A DNA stretch of 64,000 bases from Mesorhizobium sp. M2D.F.Ca.ET.226.01.1.1 (lineage in GTDB: Bacteria; Pseudomonadota; Alphaproteobacteria; Rhizobiales; Rhizobiaceae). A program made the position numbers and the translations under genes. Shown here piece by piece: positions 42,201-50,335 of the stretch; position 1 is the first letter of the stretch, and each line of letters begins with the position of its first letter. The DNA lies in assembly GCF_004022705.2 (NCBI RefSeq), contig NZ_RZOY02000005.1:372001-436000 (forward strand), in the 5' to 3' direction. The notes under the pieces were generated by a model. The model saw nothing but the letters and a program-made list of their open reading frames with translations. It ran no database searches and was not told the DNA's origin.

Positions 42201-43606
42201 CGGCAACCAAGCGCAAGGCGTGGCTGGACTTCGTGATGGGCAAGACAAGTTTCGGCGACGGCGTGCCCGCCGGGCGAGCCATGACCGTGGCTTTCGGCCC
42301 CTGCGGCCTGCGCCGCCTCGGGCTGGAAGGCGGTGTCGACGACAACCCGCTCGACACGTTTCCGGTGGCCTTCCGCCAAGGCATGGGCACCCCGGAGCGC
42401 AGCCGCATCCTCGACGATACCGGTCGCGATGGCCCATCGACATGGCAGTGGGGCGCACCCGACACGCGGGTTGATGCCATCATCGTCTGTTATGCCGAGG
42501 CGCCGGCCACGCTGAAAACCGAGGTCGCCGCAGTGAAGCGACAGACGGCGGGCGCGGGAATGTCGCTGGTTGCCGAGCTGCCGCTCATCGTCAAGCGGGA
42601 GCCGAAAAAGGATGGCGCGGCCGCTGACGAGCCTGGAAAGAACGGCGATGGCACGAGCCATGGCAAGCCGGGACGCCTTCGCGCGTATGAGCATTTCGGT
42701 TTCGTCGATGGCGTCTCGCAACCGATCGTCAGAGGCACGGCACGCGCCAACAGAGGTGCGGCCCCGATGCATCTGGTGGCGCCTGGCGAGTTCCTGTTCG
42801 GCTATCGCGACGAGCATGGCTTCTATCCGGCATCCCCCTCGGTCAAGGCGGCGCAGGACCGCACCGGCATCCTGTCGCAGGTGCGGCGTAACCGCCAAGT
42901 CCCGGGGCAGCCGCCACCGCCGCGCGACTTCGGCCGCAATGGCTCGTTCCTGGTCGTGCGCCAGTTCGAGCAGCATGTCGAATTGTTCGACGATTTTTGC
43001 CGCAAGGCCGCCATGCAGGCCGCCGGCGAAACGGGCGACCCGGCCATCACCCCGCGCTGGATCGCGGCGAAAATGCTCGGCCGCTGGCAGGACGGCAGCT
43101 CGCTGGTGCGCAATCCGAACGGCCGCCCAGGTCGCGGCGCCGATAATGATTTCGCGCTCGGCGCGGAAGACCCGCAAGGGCATGCGTGTCCGCTCGGCTC
43201 ACATATCCGCCGCTCGAACCCACGCGATTCGCTCGGCGAGGATCGCGAAACGCAGATCAGGATCGGCAAACGCCACCGCATCCTGCGCGTCGGCCGCACC
43301 TATGAGAAGAAGGAGAAGGGCGGCAGGACCGAGAAAGGCCTGCTGTTCATGTGCCTCAACGCTGACATCGAGCGCCAGTACGAGTTCATCCAGCAGACCT
43401 GGGTCTCGTCGAGCTCGTTCCAAGGGCTTGTCGACGAGAAGGATCCGACGATCGGCTCGCGCAAGAGCGGTGGCCGGTTTTCTATCCCGTCGTGGGAAAA
43501 GGTGACCGTGATCAAGGACATACCGCAGTTCGTCACGACCAGGGGCGGCGGTTATTTCTTCATGCCGAGCCGCTCGGCGCTGCGCTACCTGATCTCGCGG
43601 CTCTGA
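39299..43606 (+). CDS. Cytochrome P450 - membrane segment - DyP-type peroxidase fusion
   Basis: Very large protein, 1435 residues from the ATG at 39299 (GGGGGG about eleven bases upstream; a GTG at 39272 is the alternative). Residues ~15-430 are a P450: EAMR (ExxR of helix K) and the heme-Cys loop VFGYGIHLCIGAEIARTQ with Cys ~383. The I-helix reads MVAGFVPTNV instead of AGxDTT, so the acid-alcohol pair for O2 activation is missing. Residues ~450-640 and ~780-900 resemble a ferredoxin-like domain interrupted by two membrane helices (~645-672, ~680-715). Residues ~935-1435 are a DyP peroxidase: YEHFGFVDGVSQP with the GxxDG Asp (~1137) and CPLGSHIRRSNPRD with the proximal heme His (~1302). Two heme centres in one chain suggest peroxide-driven two-step oxidation, perhaps of a lipid. 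Substrate unknown. Confidence 0.88.
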   Translation: MITLKYFAAVLAAQKSQRPVADMPPFDINRLRSKSGIASRIAGLFLGDPRWLLALLRRFKPNVGFGNFLLVTKGADVRDILERGDEFETPYGPEMAELARGSNFILGMQDGAAYRQMKSAVLSAFPPAEVEAAVRPIAERHSRDIMTRASPGFDAIAGLMKIVPVRICRDYFGLEIDDETEFADWSIALSALFFSDPTANPTTRQLAVVAGDRLIKVIDRSIAAIRERTGKDDRPLARLVALMDQGRLSLPDIHSIMLGMVAGFVPTNVLAGGNCLDVILSRTDARQAVDEAIAAGDTGKLDRAIMEAMRFKPIWIGPWRYTRRDAVIGKGTRRERLVKAGTVVMPATLSAMFDPEIVQRPNEFDTSRPHRDYMVFGYGIHLCIGAEIARTQIGECVRALFSKPKLARARGRTGKMVDVGAYPANLKVDFERSALCRTTDQSMVTVVCPITRSMPLDVVRGKIEDLGNPPAGEIREALDKVGTIHFTSLAVAATGKDEKSGLESGALVLEISGDGSADDVIAAIAQAIGQRLRPIFRDVCGLPDGGTLEDFLKKHNIEISPSFGSTAGLVFAGTPGHSVRRILAEAKLADSVREIAEKPRAGTGNAPDVLAEARQHVRCLGQFNWAFEPAESLLERPPGNWKRAFTTTLLVPPVFATVAIILAASWYMTYHLVFGRPVDLSHVTLTGVAVAVTSLVLALAGLLIFAALLALLGLRALQRLDDNDQPENTSIAPKDLDRILAREDLAAQNHLTAISTMKAGILRRLALRFSFYLISIAAQKVFKPGFLANINTIHFARWVLLPGTDRLVFFSNYGGSWESYLEDFIAKASEGLTGVWSNTVGYPRTRWLFLDGARDGDRFKRWARRQQVPTLFWYSAYPHLNTARIRINSRIRRGIASATGNEARDWLSLFGSLPRPQARPEDAAGPAVPTPTPIEELESGEIQSIFFGPFGALGHAHMLAVQVPEGLPATKRKAWLDFVMGKTSFGDGVPAGRAMTVAFGPCGLRRLGLEGGVDDNPLDTFPVAFRQGMGTPERSRILDDTGRDGPSTWQWGAPDTRVDAIIVCYAEAPATLKTEVAAVKRQTAGAGMSLVAELPLIVKREPKKDGAAADEPGKNGDGTSHGKPGRLRAYEHFGFVDGVSQPIVRGTARANRGAAPMHLVAPGEFLFGYRDEHGFYPASPSVKAAQDRTGILSQVRRNRQVPGQPPPPRDFGRNGSFLVVRQFEQHVELFDDFCRKAAMQAAGETGDPAITPRWIAAKMLGRWQDGSSLVRNPNGRPGRGADNDFALGAEDPQGHACPLGSHIRRSNPRDSLGEDRETQIRIGKRHRILRVGRTYEKKEKGGRTEKGLLFMCLNADIERQYEFIQQTWVSSSSFQGLVDEKDPTIGSRKSGGRFSIPSWEKVTVIKDIPQFVTTRGGGYFFMPSRSALRYLISRL

Positions 43607-43689
43607 GCGGGAGCCGCTCGAAAGCGGTCCGTCGTTTGGAGAAAGATGGGCCGCACTGCTGTTTCAGGGCAATTGCGGCGGGAAGCTGC

Positions 43690-43759
43690 GGCGAAGTCGC
43701 CGAGGTTAGGCACGGCGAGTCGCCGAGCTTAGCTACGGCGAAGTCGCCGAGCTTGATAG
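43690..43759. repeat. Three tandem 23-24 bp palindromic repeats
   Basis: Copies begin at 43690, 43714 and 43737. The core is GGCGAAGTCGCCGAGCTTAG, with GGCGA/TCGCC as inverted arms; the middle copy lacks one A, and the first has GAGGTTAGG. The array lies between the stops of the P450-DyP gene and the Crp/Fnr gene, ending two bases before the latter. It could act as a bidirectional transcription or mRNA-end signal. A related word stands at the stop of the gene at 58568. Confidence 0.7.
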
Positions 43760-43760
43760 T

Positions 43761-44444
43761 TCAGTCGTCATCCTGCGAGTCGGCGATGTGGTTCAGCGCG
43801 GCTGCATTGATGATGCGCAGCCCGCCGCGCTTGATGGCGATCATTTGCCGGTTGCGCCAGTCGTTGAGCGTCTTGTTGACCGATTCGCGCGTCGCCCCGA
43901 GGAACTCACCGAGCTCCGATTGCGAAATCGGAATCCATCCGGCGGAGTCAGCCATGACGCTGCTCAGGAACACCAGCCGCTTCGCCAGCCGGGCCTCGAT
44001 GCCGAAAAAGGCCTGGTCGCCCAACTCGCCGCTGACCCAGCGCAGCCGAGCGCACAGCAATTCGATCATCGCACGCGCAAGAGGCGGGTTTTTCTCAATA
44101 CGGTCAAAGAGTTGTGTGCGGCTCAGCGAAACCAGCTCGCATGCCGTGAGGCAGATGGCGGTTGCGGTGCGCGGGCGACCGTCGAGCGCGCCGATCTCGC
44201 CGACAAGGCTGCGCGACAGCTCGATATTGGCCACCAGCTTCTGCCCGCCCGGCGAATAGATCGAAATCTCGACGGTGCCGCTCATGACGCCATAGATGCG
44301 GTCGGAGGCATCCTCCTGGACGAACAGGTGCTGGCCGGCGGCATAGCGCTCCAGCTTGCAGCCGCCGAACAGCAGATCGAACTGGCGCGGATCAATGCGC
44401 GCCAGGCGCGGCAGGTTCCTGTCGTCCGCGCCGTTTGTAGCCAT
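43761..44444 (-). CDS. Crp/Fnr-family transcriptional regulator
   Basis: Regulator of 227 residues started at the ATG at 44444 (MATNGADDRNLPR) with AGAGGCGG upstream; the frame runs to 44567 without a better site. Residues ~15-140 are the cyclic-nucleotide-binding jelly roll: FVQEDASDRIYGVMSGTVEI, LVGEIGALDGRPRTATAICL. The helix-turn-helix is PISQSELGEFLGATRESVNK near 185-205. No Cys cluster for oxygen sensing is present, so it is of the Crp rather than the Fnr kind. It is divergent from the dual-protease gene and convergent with the P450-DyP gene, and could control the block, possibly with the cyclase-like protein as signal source. Confidence 0.9.
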   Translation of the reverse strand: MATNGADDRNLPRLARIDPRQFDLLFGGCKLERYAAGQHLFVQEDASDRIYGVMSGTVEISIYSPGGQKLVANIELSRSLVGEIGALDGRPRTATAICLTACELVSLSRTQLFDRIEKNPPLARAMIELLCARLRWVSGELGDQAFFGIEARLAKRLVFLSSVMADSAGWIPISQSELGEFLGATRESVNKTLNDWRNRQMIAIKRGGLRIINAAALNHIADSQDDD

Positions 44445-45042
44445 GATACGATTCCGCCTCTCGTTGAGCGGAAATTGTATGACAAGTGCGTGCTCGATCA
44501 AAGTGTCGTCTCCTTCTGTGGTGGCTGACCGAGTTCGGCGGGCGGGTGACGGAGGTTCAAATGTCACGCCTGTCGCGTCGAAATCGGGCGAGCCGGCAAA
44601 CTATCAGGAGACCGGGCGCACTGGCGGTTACGGGCCGATCCGTCGAGAACGCCGTCCGCGCGCTGGGTGGGAGGTGCCCATACGCGCAGACAGCAAATCT
44701 GAAAATGGCTAGGTGATCAAATTCCTTCTTGAAAACCGCATCCATTGCAGTCCGGAAGCCGTCGTCGGACACTGTAGATCAGCTCAGGCCGTTGGCGCCG
44801 CCGTTGCCATATCTGCGCGCAAATCCGGCTTGGCGTATGTGAAGGCACTCACAGATATGCGGGCCGGGCAGAGCGATTGTTATCTTAGAAATTTGTGGTT
44901 CATGCCTCGATGGCTCTTTGCTTCGAAAGACTTCGGCATGATTGCCTAGTCGGCAAAGAGATCAGTCGAAGCATGGCCGGAGCCCTGGCTTGACTGGAGC
45001 GAACGGTCGGCGCCATGGTTCTGTAGGGGGAGGGGCATCGCC
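44445..45042. other. Intergenic region between the Crp/Fnr and dual-protease genes
   Basis: About 600 bp between divergent starts. Small open frames (44713-44949 plus, 44557-44772 minus) have no domain or ribosome site. Promoters for both genes must lie here. I found no perfect Crp/Fnr palindrome; TTTGATCGAGCACG at about 44490-44503 on the minus strand has only one good half-site. A GGGGGAGGGG run just before 45043 serves as ribosome binding site. Confidence 0.45.
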
Positions 45043-48000
45043 ATGGCAGTCGCGAAGGGACTCCTTGTCAAGGTTCGTGGCGACGGCGCAGGGCTCTCGG
45101 TGCGAGGCGGATCACCCCGGATCGGGGGGATCGAAGCCGAGCCGATTCTTTCTCTCCCGCCAGGCATCGGCGCAAGTCCGGCCGCGGCAGCGGACCGTGG
45201 CGCCACCTGGTTGCGGCTGGCCGCGGATGCCGCCGCTTCAGACAATCCCTGGGATCACGCCCACGACATCGTCGCGCAGACCCCCGCGCTGGCGGCCGCG
45301 GGCGCCGAAGTGCTCGCGATCGAGCCCGATATCCTGCAGCAGTGGGATTACAAGGATAGCGGTGGCGATCGCGGCATGGCGGCAAGCGCGGCTCCGGCAT
45401 GCACTTTTGACGAACAGGATCCGAGCGGTGGGCAGGCGACGATATCGGGTCGGGTCGCATGGAATGCCGCGCCGGACTTCAGCCAGTTCAAGGCCGCGCG
45501 CGAAAGGGTCGGCGCCAAGCTGGCCAACATCACCATTGCTCATCTCGACACTGGTTTCGATCCCGGCCACCAGACCCTTCCTTCCGGGCTTCTCACAGCG
45601 CAGCAGCGCAATTTCGTCGACGATGGAACCGGTCCGAACAATGCGACCGACCATGCTCCGGCCGGCACGCTGACCAGCAACCGCGGCCACGGCACCGGCA
45701 CGCTCAGCCTGCTTGCCGGCAATAAGCTCGACGGGACCTCGCCGCACTGGCCGGGCTTCAGCGATTTCGTCGGCGGGGCGCCGCTGGCGAAAATCCTGCC
45801 GGTGCGGATCGCCGACTGGGTGGTGCGGCTGACCACCGGCACCATGGTGCAAGGCATCGACTATGCGCGCCAGCAGGGTGCGCAGGTGTTGTCGATGAGC
45901 ATGGGTGGGCTGGCCTCGCAGGCGCTGGTGGACGCCGTCAACCTTGCCTATGAGCACGGAGTGGTCATGGTCACCGCGGCGGGCAACAATTTTACCGTCA
46001 CGCCCAGCAGCATCGTCTACCCCGCGCGCTACAACCGGGTGCTGGCCGCCTGCGGCGTGATGGGCGACGGTCGCGCCTATTCGGGTCTCGCTCTTGGCAC
46101 CATGCAGGGCAATTACGGGCCGGCCTCGAAGATGGCCACGGCGCTTGGGGCCTACACGCCGAACGTCCCCTGGGCCGAGATCGATTGCCGTAAGGTGGTC
46201 GACATGGACGGCAGCGGCACCTCCGCCGCGACCCCGCAGGTCGCCGCCGCTGCCGCTCTGTGGCTCGCCGAGCATTGGGACGTGGTGAAGACCTATCCTC
46301 AGCCGTGGATGCGCATCGAGGCGGTGCGCAAGGCGCTGTTCGCCAAGGCCTTGAAATCGACCGCCAAAATGAATGCGGCGGAGACAAAGGAGAAGATCGG
46401 GCAGGGCGTGCTGCGTGCTCTCGACGCGCTGGATTTCCAGCCGCCGGTGGCGGCAAGCCTGACCAAGCTCCCTGCGGCCACCTACACATGGAGCTGGCTG
46501 GACCTCTTGACCGGCGGCAATTCGTTGGTGGCACCGCCGCCGGCGACGCTTCGGCAGCGAATGATGTTCGCGCTTGAACTGACGCAGATGGCGCAGCACA
46601 CGGTTGCCATCGAACAGGCGATCGCCGACCCGGATGCCGATCCAGACAAAGTCTCGACCGCGGCGCGCAACCGCTACCTCGAGGCGGCGCTCGATCAGGG
46701 CAATCCGTCAAAGCCGCTGAGGGCGTTCCTGGAAGACTGGCTCGGGCGGCCAGGCGCGACAGCGGTTGCTGCCGCGCTCATCTCGACCCCCAGGCCGGTT
46801 GTCAAACGCAAGCCGCGACTGCCGCCACCGCCACAGCGCCGTCTGCGCATCTATGCGCTCGATCCGTCCATCGCCAAGCAACTGGATTCGGTTTCCGTCT
46901 ACCAGGCGACGCTTTCCGTGCCCTGGGACGACAAGCCGTTGACCGAGGCAGCGCTGCGGCCCGGGCCGATCGGCGAATATCTGGAGGTGATCGACGTCGA
47001 TCCGGCGTCGGATAGGTTCTACGACCCAGTCGACCTCAACGACAAGCAGTTGCTGGCCCAGGACGGGCTGACGCCCTCCGAGGGTAATCCGAAGTTCCAC
47101 CAACAAATGGTCTATGCGGTCGCCATGACGACGATCGGCCATTTCGAACGGGCGCTCGGCCGGCGCGCGCTTTGGGCGTCGCATTACGCCGATCATCCCG
47201 GTCGCTTGGGCGGAATGGAGACAAAGGCCTATTATGTACCGCGCCTTCGCATCTACCCGCACGCGCTGCGCGCCGAGAATGCCTACTACAGCCCGGAAAA
47301 GAAGGCACTGCTGTTCGGCTACTTTCCGGCAACGGGCAAGGATGGCGATGTCACCACACCCGGTACGACGGTGTTTTCCTGTCTGTCCAACGACATCGTC
47401 GCGCATGAGATGTCGCATGCGCTGCTCGACGGGCTGTATCGCCACTTTCAGGAAGCGTCGAACGCCGACGTGCCGGCCTTTCATGAGGCATTTGCCGACA
47501 TTGTCGCGCTTTTCCAGCACTTCACGCTCAAGGAACTGGTCAGCTTCACCATCGGCAAGGCAAAGGGAACCCTGTCGGCGGCGTCGCTGCTGTCGGGTAT
47601 CGCCAGGCAGTTCGGCGAGGGCAGCGGGATGGCCGGACCACTGCGCGAATATAGCGGCGCCGACCTGTCCGGCAATCTCGACTACTATACGACCTTCGAA
47701 GCGCATGACCGTGGGTCGATCCTGGTGTTCGCGGTCTACAAGGCGTTCGAGGCTATCGTTACGCGACGCACCGAGGATCTGATCCAGCTGGCCACCGGAG
47801 GAACCGGCGTTCTGCCGGCAGGCGTGCTGCATCCCGGCCTTGTCGACCGCCTCACCGACGAAACGACGAAAATCGCGAAACAGATGCTCACCATGTGCAT
47901 CCGCGCGCTCGACTATTGTCCAGCGGTGGACATCACCTTCGGAGAGTATCTACGCGCCCTGATCACTGCCGATCGCGACGCCTATCCTGACGATCCGCTG

Positions 48001-48729
48001 CATTATCGCCTGGCGTTCATCGAATCATTTCGCAAGTTGAAGCTTCTACCGCGCGACGTGCGCACCATCTCCGAGGAGACGCTGGCGTGGAGCGCGCCGG
48101 TCAATGTCGATTCCTCGCCCGACTGGCTGAAGAAATGCCTTCGCGGAATCGATCTCAGCTGGGATCAGGAACTGAAGCGTTCGAAGATTTTCGAGCTCAA
48201 TGAAACGAACCGCTTTGCCCTCTGGAAGTCGATGCGGGATGCTTTCATCGGGCATCCGGACCGCCTCGAGCAATTCGGCCTGCTTTGCGACCTGCCGCGC
48301 TATGACGAAGACGGTATGATGAAGCACGAAGCAAGGAACGGCGAGACGACGTTCGACATCTACGGTGTTCGCCCTACCCGACGCGTGGCGCCCGACGGTT
48401 CGTTCCGCATCGAGGTGATTGCCGCCGTTCAACAGCGGGTTCCTGTTGGTCTTGACGGCGCGCTGCTGCTCAAAGGGGTGGCAAAAAAAGGCGACGAATT
48501 CTTCTGGTTCCGGGGTGGCGCGACGATCATCATCGATCCGCGCAAAGGGCATGAGGAAATCCGCTACGCAATCATCAAGAACACTGGAAGCGCGGATCGG
48601 CGGAAGCGGCAGACCGCGACCGTGACGGCGAATTATCTTTCACCACTCAGGGCGCTCTACTTCGGCGGCGAGACGTCCGAACCGTTCGCGATGCTGCACG
48701 CCAACGACGGAGACGACGACCATGTCTAG
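45043..48729 (+). CDS. Subtilisin (S8) - HExxH zincin dual-protease protein
   Basis: Protein of 1228 residues, ATG at 45043 with a GGGGGAGGGG site upstream. There is no signal peptide and no hydrophobic helix, so it should be cytoplasmic. Residues ~155-430 are a subtilisin domain with a full triad: AHLDTGFDPG (Asp ~169), NRGHGTGTLSLLAG (His ~216), TAAGNN (oxyanion Asn) and GSGTSAATPQ (Ser ~394). After a linker and PPPPQRRLRIYALDPS (~600), residues ~690-870 form a gluzincin-like metallopeptidase: VAHEMSHALLDGLYRHFQ (HExxH, His ~788) and, 27 residues on, FHEAFADIVALF for the third ligand Glu. The last ~150 residues are beta-rich. Its stop overlaps the MBL gene start by 8 bp. I know of no named family with this architecture; a regulated cytoplasmic protease, possibly self-activating, is my inference. 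Confidence 0.87.
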   Translation: MAVAKGLLVKVRGDGAGLSVRGGSPRIGGIEAEPILSLPPGIGASPAAAADRGATWLRLAADAAASDNPWDHAHDIVAQTPALAAAGAEVLAIEPDILQQWDYKDSGGDRGMAASAAPACTFDEQDPSGGQATISGRVAWNAAPDFSQFKAARERVGAKLANITIAHLDTGFDPGHQTLPSGLLTAQQRNFVDDGTGPNNATDHAPAGTLTSNRGHGTGTLSLLAGNKLDGTSPHWPGFSDFVGGAPLAKILPVRIADWVVRLTTGTMVQGIDYARQQGAQVLSMSMGGLASQALVDAVNLAYEHGVVMVTAAGNNFTVTPSSIVYPARYNRVLAACGVMGDGRAYSGLALGTMQGNYGPASKMATALGAYTPNVPWAEIDCRKVVDMDGSGTSAATPQVAAAAALWLAEHWDVVKTYPQPWMRIEAVRKALFAKALKSTAKMNAAETKEKIGQGVLRALDALDFQPPVAASLTKLPAATYTWSWLDLLTGGNSLVAPPPATLRQRMMFALELTQMAQHTVAIEQAIADPDADPDKVSTAARNRYLEAALDQGNPSKPLRAFLEDWLGRPGATAVAAALISTPRPVVKRKPRLPPPPQRRLRIYALDPSIAKQLDSVSVYQATLSVPWDDKPLTEAALRPGPIGEYLEVIDVDPASDRFYDPVDLNDKQLLAQDGLTPSEGNPKFHQQMVYAVAMTTIGHFERALGRRALWASHYADHPGRLGGMETKAYYVPRLRIYPHALRAENAYYSPEKKALLFGYFPATGKDGDVTTPGTTVFSCLSNDIVAHEMSHALLDGLYRHFQEASNADVPAFHEAFADIVALFQHFTLKELVSFTIGKAKGTLSAASLLSGIARQFGEGSGMAGPLREYSGADLSGNLDYYTTFEAHDRGSILVFAVYKAFEAIVTRRTEDLIQLATGGTGVLPAGVLHPGLVDRLTDETTKIAKQMLTMCIRALDYCPAVDITFGEYLRALITADRDAYPDDPLHYRLAFIESFRKLKLLPRDVRTISEETLAWSAPVNVDSSPDWLKKCLRGIDLSWDQELKRSKIFELNETNRFALWKSMRDAFIGHPDRLEQFGLLCDLPRYDEDGMMKHEARNGETTFDIYGVRPTRRVAPDGSFRIEVIAAVQQRVPVGLDGALLLKGVAKKGDEFFWFRGGATIIIDPRKGHEEIRYAIIKNTGSADRRKRQTATVTANYLSPLRALYFGGETSEPFAMLHANDGDDDHV

Positions 48730-50230
48730 AAAGCCAGCGACACGCGCCAAAGCCAAGGCGGCAACCGCTTCCGCGTCCAGACAGGCACCACTCACCGTGC
48801 GCCATTACTGCCAGGGCATTGGCGACTGCCATTTGCTGACCTTCAAGACTCCGGAGGGCCAACCTTTTCGCATCCTGATTGATTGCGGCATCCATGTATC
48901 GATCACGGGTGGCCCGGCACTCGTTGGCGATATCGTTACGAATCTCAAGATGGAGACAGGGGGCATCATCGATATCCTCGTCGTCACCCATGAACATTGG
49001 GATCATGTCTCGGGGTTCCTGACCGCGAATGATCTGTTCAAGACCTTCACGATCGGCGAAGTGTGGATGGCCTGGACGGAGAATCCTGCCGATGCGGAGG
49101 CGGTGGAACTGGACAAGTTCAAGGGCCAGGCGCTGGCCGCCCTGCAAGGCGCTGGGCAGCAGCTCGAGGGGATGCAAGGCCTCAACCCGTATATGGAAAG
49201 GGTGCGTGACGGATTGCAGGCCGTGCTGGGCTTTCAATTCGGCGCCGCAGGCCAGCGCGTGCGCTCGGCTCGCGACGCGGCGGCGAAACTGTGCGCAAAA
49301 GCGCCACGCTATTTCGAACCCGGCGGGCCACCGACGTCGATTCCGCAACTGCCCGGCCTCCAGATCTACGTGCTCGGCCCGCCGCGCGACAAGGCGGCGT
49401 TGCGGCTGGAAGAGCAGGCCGGTGCCATGTTCCCGCTGGCGAGCGGCGGCCCGTTCACCCGGGCCTTGGCTAGCGGCCTTGAGTCAAACAAGACAAGCGA
49501 CCCTGGCTTTATCGATGAACTCAGCCCTTTCGAGCACAGCATTGGCACCCCGCTCTCTGTGGCTTTGAGTGGAGAGGCCGACGACTCGGCTGTCGAGTAT
49601 GTCCGCAAGCACTATTCGGAGCCGATCGCGCATATCGCGCCGCAGGAAAGTCCGGATCAGTCCTGGCGGCGTATCGACGCCGACTGGATGGGGATCGCCG
49701 CCGACCTCGCCATGCAACTCGATCGCGGCGTCAACAACACCAGCCTGGTGCTTGCCTTCGAATTCATCGACAGCGGCCGGGTGTTCCTGTTCCCGGGCGA
49801 CGCCCAGATCGGCAACTGGCTGAGCTGGAAGGACCTGAAATGGCAGGTGGGGCAGGGCACCGTCACCTCAGCCGATCTTCTGGCGCGCACCGTCTATCTC
49901 AAGGTCGCCCATCATGGCAGTCAGAACGCCACCCCGCAGAAGCAGGGTTTTGACCTACTGACGAGTGGTGACTTGTCGGCCTTCATCCCCACCAACAAGG
50001 CCGATGCGGTGAAAGTGCACTGGGGCGAGATGCCCTATGACGGCATCCTGACCGCGCTCGAGACAAAGACCAAGGGCCGCGTCATCCGCGCCGACGATCC
50101 GTGGCTGGCCGAAAAGAACGGGAAACCCGCCTTTGCTTCGCCGTCCGGCTCCGTCCAGGCGGTGCGCAGCGCGCCGCGCGATCCGGCACGCGGACCGGGC
50201 GGATTGTGGGTTGAAGTGGACTTGGCTTGA
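48722..50230 (+). CDS. MBL-fold hydrolase, ComEC/Rec2-like
   Basis: Protein of 502 residues. A basic, Ala-rich leader (~1-22) is followed by a metallo-beta-lactamase fold: RHYCQGIGDCHLLTF, FRILIDCGIHVSI, and the di-metal motif VVTHEHWDHVSGF (His ~90, His 92, Asp 94, His 95). Later, VFLFPGDAQIGNW gives the bridging Asp, and YLKVAHHGSQNATPQ is typical of the ComEC-type branch, which acts on nucleic acids or phosphodiesters. No membrane helices, unlike ComEC itself. The ATG lies inside the 3' end of the dual-protease gene (8 bp overlap, ATGTCTAG), so the proteins are made together. A role as effector or as partner of the protease is inferred from the coupling. Confidence 0.88.
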   Translation: MSRKPATRAKAKAATASASRQAPLTVRHYCQGIGDCHLLTFKTPEGQPFRILIDCGIHVSITGGPALVGDIVTNLKMETGGIIDILVVTHEHWDHVSGFLTANDLFKTFTIGEVWMAWTENPADAEAVELDKFKGQALAALQGAGQQLEGMQGLNPYMERVRDGLQAVLGFQFGAAGQRVRSARDAAAKLCAKAPRYFEPGGPPTSIPQLPGLQIYVLGPPRDKAALRLEEQAGAMFPLASGGPFTRALASGLESNKTSDPGFIDELSPFEHSIGTPLSVALSGEADDSAVEYVRKHYSEPIAHIAPQESPDQSWRRIDADWMGIAADLAMQLDRGVNNTSLVLAFEFIDSGRVFLFPGDAQIGNWLSWKDLKWQVGQGTVTSADLLARTVYLKVAHHGSQNATPQKQGFDLLTSGDLSAFIPTNKADAVKVHWGEMPYDGILTALETKTKGRVIRADDPWLAEKNGKPAFASPSGSVQAVRSAPRDPARGPGGLWVEVDLA

Positions 50231-50335
50231 GAAGCGCCGACTTCGCCGGGCCGATTGCGGAAAACTGAAAACCGATTTATGGAGCGAGCGGCTGAATGAG
50301 GGCGGCCATCCATTTTCGTTTTGACAGGTCGCCTC

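Noticed and set aside
43690..43759. CRISPR array
   Set aside because: Three adjoining units without unique spacers and no cas genes; these are tandem palindromic repeats.
44713..44949. 78-residue plus-strand frame upstream of the dual-protease gene
   Set aside because: GTG start without a ribosome site and no family resemblance.
44445..45042. Fnr-type box controlling the accessory block
   Set aside because: Only one half-site (TTGAT) was found, with no matching second half at the right spacing.
45238..46599. 453-residue minus-strand frame opposite the dual-protease gene
   Set aside because: Shadow of a gene with intact S8 motifs; no recognisable fold in the antisense reading.
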